From: Bacteroidales bacterium
GTDB lineage: Bacteria; Bacteroidota; Bacteroidia; Bacteroidales; UBA932
NCBI GenBank assembly: GCA_023230265.1
Contig: JALNXR010000120.1
Span: forward strand, 1-6,554
Length of the DNA: 6,554 nt
Reading direction: 5' to 3'
Below are positions 1 through 5,154 of the stretch, in pieces. Under the pieces are notes generated by a model. That model made no database searches and was not told the DNA's origin. It saw only the letters and a program-made list of their open reading frames with translations. Position 1 is the stretch's first letter; every line of letters begins with the position of its first letter. A program made the translations under genes and the position numbers.

Positions 1-616
1 CCGCAAGCTCTGCCAATGTTCCTCTTACATTCTGTTCATGCAACTTTGTTAGCTCCCTGGATACAGATGCCTCCCTCCCGGGGCCGAATTGATCTCTTAA
101 CTGCTCTAGGGTTTTTACAAGCCTGTAGGGTGATTCGTAAAAAATCAGGGTTCGCACCTCCGAGGAGAGCTCCTTTATTCTTTTTGCCCTGCCTTTCTTA
201 AGAGGCAGAAAACCCTCAAAACAGAATCTGTCGCATGGAAAGCCGGAGTTGACCAGAGCAGGAACAAAAGCTGTAGCTCCCGGAAGTGTCTCAACATCTA
301 TCCCTTCCATCCTGCACACCCTTACCAGCAAAAATCCCGGATCTGAGATCCCTGGAGTTCCGGCATCACTTATCAGTGCAATCTTTTCCCCCGATTTTAG
401 TCTGGATATCAAAGATGATAAATTTTTATGTTCGTTGAACTTGTGGTAGGACTCCATATGAGTCTTAATACCATACCTTGCAAAAAGTACTGAACTTGTT
501 CTGGTGTCCTCCGCCAGTACCGTATCTGCTTCACCAAGTATTTTTAATGCCCTTAAAGTTATGTCTTCGAGGTTCCCTATTGGTGTTGGCACTATGTACA
601 GTTTCCCGCTCTCCAT
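1..616 (-). CDS. rsmI: 16S rRNA (cytidine1402-2'-O)-methyltransferase RsmI, 3' end cut off by window edge
   Basis: RsmI uses S-adenosylmethionine to 2'-O-methylate C1402 of 16S rRNA in the ribosomal decoding centre, and belongs to the tetrapyrrole-methylase fold. The 205 visible residues show the family blocks in order: LYIVPTPIGNLEDIT at 6-20, AEDTR at 35-39, SDAGTPGISDPG at 83-94, LPGATA at 111-116, YESPYR at 160-165 and SRELTKLHE at 186-194. Translation starts at ATG 614-616, because the family's conserved N-terminus begins directly there. No Shine-Dalgarno sequence is visible. From general knowledge, Bacteroidetes RsmI proteins are short (about 225-235 residues), so perhaps 20-30 residues lie beyond the left edge. 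The gene lies 28 bp downstream of the coiled-coil gene on the same strand, with no promoter motif between them, so the two are probably cotranscribed. The assignment is secure from the motifs. Confidence 0.96.
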   Translation of the reverse strand, partial: MESGKLYIVPTPIGNLEDITLRALKILGEADTVLAEDTRTSSVLFARYGIKTHMESYHKFNEHKNLSSLISRLKSGEKIALISDAGTPGISDPGFLLVRVCRMEGIDVETLPGATAFVPALVNSGFPCDRFCFEGFLPLKKGRAKRIKELSSEVRTLIFYESPYRLVKTLEQLRDQFGPGREASVSRELTKLHEQNVRGTLAELA

Positions 617-644
617 TATAATCCGGTTTTGGATATGTTTAATA

Positions 645-1370
645 TCAGCAGAACTTTCTTCTCACAGCCATATAGAAACGGTAAACAGCAGCGGAATCCT
701 CATCCCAGTCCGGAAAGGAGGCTCTGGTATATTCCAGAACCTGGGGAAAAGTGTACATCTGGTCAATTTTTTCCAGACTCAACCGGTATTGCTGAGAGTC
801 GTCGTTGAAAAGTTCGTTTAAGAACAGCAGTTTATCATTGAGGGTTATTGCCTGGTTAATGGTTTCAATTTTATGTCCGGGATTATCAGTCAGCCACTCA
901 GGATCTTTTCCCCTGGCTGAATCAAGGATAGAGATACCATTCTCTATAATGAATTCCATATCCATATCCTGATCCTGATCCTGATCCATATCCTGATCCT
1001 CCTCCACCGCCAGGTTCTCCTGAACCGGATGGCTGTTCTCTGATCCGGGTATAAAAGCCTTTGAGATGTTGAGAGTTACATCAGAAAAGGATCTTTTTAG
1101 CTCTGCCATTGATTGATTGAGCCTCACAATCTCCTCATTTTTTGCAGCGAGCATCTTTTCCAGATCCTCTCTCTTTATAAATTCATCCTGCCTTGCCCTT
1201 ATATATTCTGTATATATTGTATTGAGTTTTTGCTTTATACTGTCAGCTGCAATATTCAGCTCTTCCCAAACAAGAGGTGTTAAATTCCCGTTACTTTCAA
1301 GGTGCTCAAGGTCTTTTACAAATCCGGAAATAATTATCTTAATTTCTGATATTTTATTACTTATTGACAT
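645..1370 (-). CDS. Conserved hypothetical coiled-coil protein with acidic Asp-Gln/Met repeat linker
   Basis: I do not recognise the function of this 241-residue protein. It has no signal peptide or membrane segment, so it is probably cytoplasmic. Residues about 1-50 are helical. Residues about 55-95 are rich in charged residues with heptad-like spacing and suggest a coiled coil ([19 protein letters not shown]). Residues 125-138 are an acidic Asp-Gln/Asp-Met repeat. The last 45 or so residues form a compact block with aromatic and acidic residues (FPDWDED) ending in VRRKFC; this kind of C-terminal block seems familiar from Bacteroidetes hypothetical proteins, though that is memory only. ATG 1368-1370 is chosen over an in-frame ATG at 1508 because the longer form would read through the divergent promoters and the first 95 bp of tdk. 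The gene is probably the first of an operon with rsmI. Coding is supported by gene packing and amino-acid character, not by homology. Confidence 0.8.
   Translation of the reverse strand: MSISNKISEIKIIISGFVKDLEHLESNGNLTPLVWEELNIAADSIKQKLNTIYTEYIRARQDEFIKREDLEKMLAAKNEEIVRLNQSMAELKRSFSDVTLNISKAFIPGSENSHPVQENLAVEEDQDMDQDQDQDMDMEFIIENGISILDSARGKDPEWLTDNPGHKIETINQAITLNDKLLFLNELFNDDSQQYRLSLEKIDQMYTFPQVLEYTRASFPDWDEDSAAVYRFYMAVRRKFC
957..998 (-). repeat. In-frame GATCAG/GATATG hexanucleotide tandem repeat
   Basis: Seven consecutive six-base units, GATCAG or GATATG on the minus strand, encode fourteen residues alternating Asp with Gln or Met ([14 protein letters not shown]). They lie between the coiled coil and the C-terminal block of the hypothetical protein. 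The unit is a multiple of three, so gain or loss of copies would change linker length without a frameshift. Confidence 0.9.
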
Positions 1371-1382
1371 CCGTACTTTTTT

Positions 1383-1390
1383 TAACTTTG
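1383..1390 (+). promoter_or_regulatory. Bacteroidetes -7 box, tdk promoter
   Basis: TAACTTTG matches the Bacteroidetes sigma-ABfr -7 consensus TAnnTTTG exactly and ends 23 nt before the tdk start codon. A TTGACA lies about 13-18 nt upstream (1364-1369) and overlaps the start codon of the divergent gene; it is only a loose candidate for the -33 element. Confidence 0.6.
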
Positions 1391-1399
1391 TACCGGACA

Positions 1400-1407
1400 C
1401 AAAAATA
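1400..1407 (-). promoter_or_regulatory. Bacteroidetes -7 box, coiled-coil gene / rsmI promoter
   Basis: On the minus strand TATTTTTG matches TAnnTTTG and ends 29 nt before the ATG at 1370. A TTTG that could serve as the -33 element lies 22 nt further upstream (plus-strand 1430-1433, inside the start of tdk). The box is only 9 bp from the opposing tdk -7 box, so the two promoters overlap face to face. Confidence 0.55.
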
Positions 1408-1413
1408 GCTAAA

Positions 1414-1989
1414 ATGTTTCTTGAAAGCGCAAAAAAATCCGGGTGTATTGAGGTAATCTGCGGATCTATGTTCTCCGGAAAAACAGAAGAACTAATAAGA
1501 CGTCTCAAAAGAGCAAAATTTGCAAATCAGAGAGTTGAAATTTTCAAACCCAAAATTGATGTCAGGTATTCAGAAGAGGAGGTTGTCTCTCATGATGCCA
1601 ACACAATAAGATCCACGCCTGTGGATTCTCCGGGAAGCATTTTACTGTATGCTTCTGATGTTGATGTAGTTGGTATTGACGAGGCTCAGTTTTTTGATAA
1701 CAGTATCGTGGATGTATGCCGGCAACTTGCCGGTTCCGGAGTCAGGGTGATTGTAGCGGGATTGGATATGGATTATCTGGGAAATCCTTTCGGTCCGGTT
1801 CCGGAATTAATGGCTGTCGCCGAATATGTGTCTAAGGTACATGCCATTTGTGTAAAATGCGGTGACCTGGCAAATCACTCACACAGATTAACAAAAAGCG
1901 ACAAACTGGTTATGCTAGGTGAAAAAGAGACCTATGAACCAGTTTGCCGCCATTGTTTTAACGGACTCAGAAAGAGTATTACTGAGTAA
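1414..1989 (+). CDS. tdk: Thymidine kinase, type II (zinc-binding)
   Basis: Thymidine kinase phosphorylates thymidine to dTMP with ATP in the pyrimidine salvage pathway in the cytoplasm. The 191-residue protein has the usual length and all family landmarks: the P-loop GSMFSGKT at 17-24, GIDEAQFF at 87-94 with catalytic Glu90, the [13 protein letters not shown] segment at 116-128, and a zinc site with Cys146, Cys149, Cys178 and Cys181. The lid or lasso region (about 150-177) lies between the two cysteine pairs. ATG 1414 is chosen because the conserved [10 protein letters not shown] region begins about 14 residues later; an in-frame ATG at 1117 would add some 99 unrelated residues antisense to the neighbouring gene. 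The gene is divergent from the coiled-coil gene and its stop overlaps the stop of the convergent lipoprotein gene by 11 bp. The reading frame is intact with no missing key residue. Confidence 0.98.
   Translation: MFLESAKKSGCIEVICGSMFSGKTEELIRRLKRAKFANQRVEIFKPKIDVRYSEEEVVSHDANTIRSTPVDSPGSILLYASDVDVVGIDEAQFFDNSIVDVCRQLAGSGVRVIVAGLDMDYLGNPFGPVPELMAVAEYVSKVHAICVKCGDLANHSHRLTKSDKLVMLGEKETYEPVCRHCFNGLRKSITE
1893..1950 (-). terminator. Intrinsic terminator of the lipoprotein gene, inside tdk
   Basis: Read on the minus strand, 28 nt after the lipoprotein stop, the arm GCGGCAAACTGGTT (plus 1937-1950) is followed by the complementary arm AACCAGTTTGTCGC (plus 1898-1911) and then directly by TTTTTGTT. 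The stem has 14 pairs including one G-U. The loop contains a further 5-bp stem, TAGGT/ACCTA. In the tdk direction the stem has an A-C mismatch and no T-tract follows, so the signal is polar for the leftward gene. The segment also encodes Tdk residues of about 162-179, up to the second zinc cysteine pair. Confidence 0.7.
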
Positions 1990-2434
1990 CTTCTGCGGGC
2001 TTGCGGGTAAGGATTGCTTTACCTTTATGAGTTACGGTTGTAGCAGCATTAACTGCATTGAAATTTACTGTAAGTGATTCAGCAGCAATAAACATATCTC
2101 CGGTGAGATCCATTGTCTCTTTAGGACATGCCATTGAACCGGTAAATGTCACAGCTTCTCCGTTTACAACGGCAACACCACCGAGTGTGATAACAGTGGA
2201 ATCGGTAACCTTGATAGTTGCAGTAAATGTGGAATCTGCAAGATAATCAAGTTCTACAGGAGCAACAAATGTCTGCTCAACCTGGCTTCCGGTTGAATCA
2301 ACAACAGTGATCTTAACTGAGTCTAGTCCGGTCCACTGTCCAACCAGCTGCTCTGAAACAGGTTTAGCTTTAGGTCCGCATGATGCGAGTGCCGCAACAA
2401 CAGCAGCAACTCCAAAAAATGTTCTTAATTTCAT
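1979..2434 (-). CDS. Small secreted lipoprotein of unknown function, possibly lipocalin-like
   Basis: This 151-residue protein begins with a lipoprotein signal peptide: Lys2 and Arg4, a hydrophobic stretch at 6-17 and the lipobox LASC, with Cys19 as the predicted lipidated residue. The residues after it (GPKAKP) lack the acidic signal that exports Bacteroidetes lipoproteins to the surface, so a periplasm-facing position is the likelier inference. The mature part is rich in Thr, Val, Ala and Asp and reads as alternating beta strands. A motif QLVGQWTG near 29-36 resembles the first strand of small lipocalin-like lipoproteins (LxGxW), but I cannot confirm the family. It has one other cysteine (in the segment MACPKE). 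ATG 2432-2434 gives a perfect signal peptide. It has its own promoter, divergent from alr, and its stop overlaps that of tdk by 11 bp. Confidence 0.9.
   Translation of the reverse strand: MKLRTFFGVAAVVAALASCGPKAKPVSEQLVGQWTGLDSVKITVVDSTGSQVEQTFVAPVELDYLADSTFTATIKVTDSTVITLGGVAVVNGEAVTFTGSMACPKETMDLTGDMFIAAESLTVNFNAVNAATTVTHKGKAILTRKPAEVTQ
2006..2027 (+). terminator. Possible intrinsic terminator of tdk
   Basis: GGTAAGG (2006-2012), the loop ATTG and CTTTACC (2017-2023) form a 7-bp stem with one G-U pair, 16 nt after the tdk stop. It is followed by TTTATG, a short, imperfect T-tract. It lies antisense in the last codons of the lipoprotein gene. It is much weaker than the terminator on the opposite strand and could be chance. 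Confidence 0.35.
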
Positions 2435-2472
2435 CTTATAAAGTGTTTTAGGTTTGAATCCGAATTTCGGCG

Positions 2473-2480
2473 CAAATGTA
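2473..2480 (-). promoter_or_regulatory. Bacteroidetes -7 box, lipoprotein promoter
   Basis: On the minus strand TACATTTG fits TAnnTTTG exactly and ends 38 nt before the lipoprotein ATG. No good TTTG is visible at the -33 position. The inverted repeat CCGAATTTCGG (2460-2470) begins 2 bp downstream, where transcription should start, and is an operator candidate. Confidence 0.5.
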
Positions 2481-2521
2481 TAAAGTTTTTCAATACATAG
2501 AATACTTTTTTTAACATTTTA

Positions 2522-2529
2522 TAACTTTG
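2522..2529 (+). promoter_or_regulatory. Bacteroidetes -7 box, alr promoter
   Basis: TAACTTTG is identical to the tdk -7 box and ends 19 nt before the alr ATG, which implies a short leader of about 12-15 nt. No clear TTTG is present at the expected -33 distance, where the sequence is A/T-rich instead. Confidence 0.55.
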
Positions 2530-2548
2530 CATTTCAAAAATTATTCAA

Positions 2549-3640
2549 ATGATACATTCTCAATTTTTAGTAAGCCGTTCCAATCTTTTCCATAACTTCA
2601 GTTTTTTTAAGTCAAAACTCTATCAATCAACAAAATTACTGGTCATGGTTAAGGCCAATGCTTATGGTCACGGTGATATTGAATGCTCAAAGTTGATGGA
2701 GGAGTTCGGTGCAGATTACCTGGGGGTAGCTCTGCCGGAAGAGGGAATCAAACTCAAAAATAACGGCATAAACTTACCAATTATAATTCTTAGTCCCGGA
2801 ATTGACAATTTCGCAGAGATTTTAAAATGGGATCTTGAGCCAAGTATAACTGATTTTGAAGTGTTAAACTCATTTATACGCACTATTGACAATTTAAATC
2901 CTGGCTCCTGTAATATTCACATCAAGCTTGATAGCGGAATGAACCGTCTTGGTTTCAAAACAGATCAGTTAGAGATTATTACAGATTTTATAAACAGATA
3001 TCCTCAGGTAAGGGTAAAATCTCTTTTTAGCCATCTTGCAGCCGCAGAAGATCAAAAACATGATGAATTCACTCTTGGTCAGATTAATTTGTTCTCAGAA
3101 ATGTGTGATCAGATAGAGAAGAAAATCTCATACCGCCCATTCAGACATATTCTCAATTCGACTGGTACAGAAAGATTTCCTTCTGCACAAATGGATATGG
3201 TCAGGTTGGGAGTGGGTATCTACGGAACAAGCTTTGTGGACAGTCGCTCATTAAAAGCTGCAGGGTCACTCAGAGCTCCCATAGTACATATACACACAGT
3301 TAAAGACGGGACGATAGGATATGGCAGATACGGCGTCGCCGGTTCAGAGGGAAAAAGCATTGCAGTTATTCCTTTGGGTTACGCCGATGGTATTGACAGA
3401 CATCTGGGAAGGGGTGCTGCAAGTTTTTTACTCAATGGGCATAGAGTCCCCACTATTGGTAATATTTGTATGGATTGTACTCTTTTGGATATAACCGGAG
3501 TGGAAGCAAAAATCGGGGATCCTGTGACTCTTTTCGGAGAAGATCCGACAGTTTACGAACTGGCAGAAATACTGGGAACTATAACCTATGAGATATATAC
3601 CTCTGTTCACCCCAGGGTTGCCCGGATTGTGGTTCCCTGA
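2549..3640 (+). CDS. alr: Alanine racemase, PLP-dependent, stand-alone form
   Basis: Alanine racemase interconverts L- and D-alanine in the cytoplasm and supplies D-alanine for peptidoglycan precursors. The 363-residue length matches single-domain Alr. The fold-type III barrel carries the PLP lysine Lys35 in VKANAYGHG, KLDSGMNRLGF at 126-136 with Arg133, and MVRLGVGIYG at 217-226 with Arg219, which in this family contacts the PLP ring nitrogen. The C-terminal beta domain carries the second catalytic base, Tyr258, in GYGRYG, then PLGYADG at 275-281 and the substrate-loop motif GNICMDC at 304-310. The usual form of that last motif is GRxCMDQ, so an Asn replaces the common Arg here. ATG 2549 fits the family N-terminus and lies 19 nt after the -7 box. 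Many Bacteroidetes carry a MurF-Alr fusion; this gene has no MurF part. It is convergent with holA, with 34 bp of overlap. Confidence 0.97.
   Translation: MIHSQFLVSRSNLFHNFSFFKSKLYQSTKLLVMVKANAYGHGDIECSKLMEEFGADYLGVALPEEGIKLKNNGINLPIIILSPGIDNFAEILKWDLEPSITDFEVLNSFIRTIDNLNPGSCNIHIKLDSGMNRLGFKTDQLEIITDFINRYPQVRVKSLFSHLAAAEDQKHDEFTLGQINLFSEMCDQIEKKISYRPFRHILNSTGTERFPSAQMDMVRLGVGIYGTSFVDSRSLKAAGSLRAPIVHIHTVKDGTIGYGRYGVAGSEGKSIAVIPLGYADGIDRHLGRGAASFLLNGHRVPTIGNICMDCTLLDITGVEAKIGDPVTLFGEDPTVYELAEILGTITYEIYTSVHPRVARIVVP
3508..3548 (-). terminator. Weak candidate terminator for holA, inside alr
   Basis: On the minus strand, 58 nt after the holA stop, TCGGATC pairs with GATCC-CC-GA (five plus two pairs around a 2-nt bulge) across a 20-nt loop. 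The motif TTTTT follows at once (plus 3508-3512). The position is analogous to the lipoprotein terminator in tdk, but the stem is short and the loop is long, so this is tentative. Confidence 0.25.
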
Positions 3641-4677
3641 TGCATAATCTTGCATATCAGTTCTGTGAGAAGCTCACCATCTTCTGCCTCTCCCCTGCTT
3701 CCGCTCTTGCTCATGGAGTCATATCTCCTGATCAGAGAGATCACCTCTATACATCCGGGAAGGGGATATATCTGAGCACTCCTCTCAAGCTCCTTTGCCT
3801 CCGAGGGCCAGGCACCCGTTGCCTTTAGAAAATATGGTGAAGATGTACTCTTTCCGCTTTTGATGTAGGCATGATACTTAAGAAGTTTTGAGAACTGATA
3901 AAAGAGGGCAGCAAAAGTGAGCACATTGGGATACTGTTTTGAATGCTTTCCAAAATGGGTTGCTATTCTGACGGCTTTATAAGTGTCCCGGGCAGAGACA
4001 GCCTTAGCAAGTTCAAAGGTGTTGAACTCCCTGCTGATTCCGGTGTTCTCCTCAACATCGGTAATTGTAATTCTTTCATTTGAGCCAATATGGGTGATAA
4101 GTTTGTCCAGCTCTTTTGCAACCTTTCTCAACTCAGTCCCGCAGTGTTCGGCAAGTAGTTCTGAGGCCTGCCGGTCTATACTCCGTCCTCTTTTATTTAC
4201 ATAATCCTCAATCCAGGGGGTAAGCTGATACTCTCTCAGGGCAGAACTCTCCAGAACTGTAGCATTTTTCAGAGCTGTTTTGTAGAGTGAACCTCTCTTG
4301 TCCAAGGATTTCCCTGTAAGAGATATCACCAGTACTGTAGATGGAAAAGGGTTGCTAAAATAATGGATCAGGTCGTCAATATGATCCAGCAATTGAGCCT
4401 CCTTAACTATCACCACCTGTCTGGCGGCCATCATCGGATATCTTCTGGCAGCCTCGGTTATTCTGACTGCATCTGTCTCCGGCCCGTACATTGTCAGGAG
4501 ATTAAAATCCCTCTCATGCGGGGCCAAAGCTTTGGCTGCAATCTTTTCTGTGATAATATCAGAGTAGTAAGGCTCTTCTCCCATAAGCACATAAAGAGGA
4601 GCTATCTCCCCTGCGGAGATCTCCCTGATTATATCATCAAAGGTTTTACCCCTGTCCCTGTTTGACTCTTTTGCCAT
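3607..4677 (-). CDS. holA: DNA polymerase III subunit delta (clamp-loader)
   Basis: The delta subunit is the wrench of the clamp-loader complex: it opens the beta sliding clamp so that it can be placed on primed DNA. The 356-residue length is close to the usual 340 or so. The N-terminal AAA-like domain (1-150) shows PLYVLMGEEPYYSD at 27-40 and RQVVIVKEAQ at 86-95, the blocks typical of Bacteroidetes HolA, and, as expected for delta, no functional Walker A motif. The middle domain has TELRKVAKELDKL at 181-193 and NTFELAKAVSARD at 219-231. The C-terminal collar domain is helical (FAALFYQFSKLLKYHAY). ATG 4675-4677 is the natural start. About 12 residues follow the usual end near ICKIMH and produce the 34-bp convergent overlap with alr. 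The gene diverges from the HsdR-N-like gene across 75 bp. Confidence 0.95.
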   Translation of the reverse strand: MAKESNRDRGKTFDDIIREISAGEIAPLYVLMGEEPYYSDIITEKIAAKALAPHERDFNLLTMYGPETDAVRITEAARRYPMMAARQVVIVKEAQLLDHIDDLIHYFSNPFPSTVLVISLTGKSLDKRGSLYKTALKNATVLESSALREYQLTPWIEDYVNKRGRSIDRQASELLAEHCGTELRKVAKELDKLITHIGSNERITITDVEENTGISREFNTFELAKAVSARDTYKAVRIATHFGKHSKQYPNVLTFAALFYQFSKLLKYHAYIKSGKSTSSPYFLKATGAWPSEAKELERSAQIYPLPGCIEVISLIRRYDSMSKSGSRGEAEDGELLTELICKIMHQGTTIRATLG

Positions 4678-4689
4678 CTTCTTTAACGG

Positions 4690-4721
4690 CTAAATTATGG
4701 AAAAAAAGGAAACCCGGCAAA
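4690..4721 (-). promoter_or_regulatory. Candidate holA promoter (-33 / -7)
   Basis: On the minus strand TTTG (plus 4718-4721) is followed after 20 nt by TAATTTAG (plus 4690-4697), which has one mismatch to TAnnTTTG. The spacing fits a Bacteroidetes promoter, but the leader would be only about 6 nt long, so the real start could be elsewhere. Confidence 0.35.
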
Positions 4722-4726
4722 TTTTG

Positions 4727-4734
4727 TATCTTTG
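4727..4734 (+). promoter_or_regulatory. Bacteroidetes -7 box, HsdR-N-like gene / cca promoter
   Basis: TATCTTTG fits TAnnTTTG exactly and ends 18 nt before ATG 4753. A promoter here argues against translation starting at the in-frame TTG at 4732, because the transcript should begin downstream of it. No convincing -33 TTTG is seen. Confidence 0.55.
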
Positions 4735-4752
4735 CCTTGCAGTGAATTACTG

Positions 4753-5154
4753 ATGAAAAATTCCATATTTGATCCGGTTAGAAAAAAGAGAGTGGCCTGC
4801 ACCCCGGAAGAGGAGGTGAGACAGCAGCTGATAGCTTACCTGAGGGACGGGCTGGGATATCCGGAGAGCCATATGAGCTGCGAGTATCCCCTTAAAAGGG
4901 GAAAGAAAAGCTACCGGGGGGATCTGGTGATTTTTGGCAACAGGATGGAACCCTATCTGCTTGCTGAGTGCAAGGCTCCGGGTGTAAAACTTAACATAGA
5001 TGTCTTTGAGCAGATTATCAGATACAACCATATGTTAAAGGTTAAATATCTTATGGTTACTAACGGCGAAACCAGCTATTGTGCTGTATATGATTCGCTT
5101 GAAAACAAGTATAAATTTATTGGTGAGATACCTGAATTTGATGGATTTTCTTAA
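4753..5154 (+). CDS. Orphan type I restriction HsdR N-terminal-like protein (PD-(D/E)xK fold)
   Basis: This 133-residue protein corresponds to only the endonuclease-like N-terminal domain of HsdR (HSDR_N_2 type), with no helicase, methylase or specificity subunit nearby. The catalytic pattern is intact: Asp57 in YRGDLVIF, then Glu72 and Lys74 in LLAECKAPG, giving D-x14-E-x-K. After it comes Gln87-x3-Tyr91 in FEQIIRYN, matching the QxxxY motif of HsdR nucleases. An N-terminal acidic helix (TPEEEVRQQLIAYL) completes the fold. Stand-alone copies of this kind are, as I recall, common in Bacteroidetes and often lie next to holA, which suggests a housekeeping role rather than classical restriction; the function is unknown. 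ATG 4753 is preferred to TTG 4732 because the promoter box lies at 4727-4734. Its last 14 bp overlap the start of cca, implying one transcript and translational coupling. Confidence 0.9.
   Translation: MKNSIFDPVRKKRVACTPEEEVRQQLIAYLRDGLGYPESHMSCEYPLKRGKKSYRGDLVIFGNRMEPYLLAECKAPGVKLNIDVFEQIIRYNHMLKVKYLMVTNGETSYCAVYDSLENKYKFIGEIPEFDGFS

Noticed and set aside
249..821. Plus-strand open frames at 249-449 and 504-821
   Set aside because: They are antisense to rsmI and to the coiled-coil gene, which have motif or context support; no recognisable protein features.
1117..1413. In-frame upstream extension of tdk to an ATG at 1117
   Set aside because: The added 99 residues are antisense to the coiled-coil gene, are hydrophobic low-quality sequence and resemble no thymidine kinase; the promoter box at 1383-1390 lies inside the extension.
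1371..1508. In-frame upstream extension of the coiled-coil gene to ATG 1508
   Set aside because: It would read through both divergent promoters and antisense to the tdk P-loop region. ATG 1370 is correctly placed after the minus-strand -7 box.
3613..3639. CAGGG/CCCTG inverted repeat at the alr-holA overlap, considered as bidirectional terminator
   Set aside because: Five-bp arms with a 17-nt loop and no T-tract on either strand; chance is the simpler explanation.
3728..3746. Inverted repeat ATCTC-CTGATCAGA-GAGAT near the alr end, considered as alr terminator
   Set aside because: Not followed by a T-tract, the stem is only 5 bp, and it lies well downstream of alr within holA coding sequence.
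3983..4665. Plus-strand open frames at 3983-4204 and 4363-4665
   Set aside because: They are antisense shadows of holA, whose motifs are clear on the other strand.
4732..4752. TTG start for the HsdR-N-like gene
   Set aside because: It lies inside the TATCTTTG promoter box; ATG 4753 follows at normal leader distance.
4740..4752. CAGT-GAATT-ACTG repeat just before the HsdR-N-like start, considered as operator
   Set aside because: Four-base arms are expected by chance in this A/T-rich gap.
4753..5154. Part of a type I restriction-modification or other defence system
   Set aside because: Neighbours are holA and cca, with no methylase, specificity or helicase gene, no mobile element signs and no composition shift.
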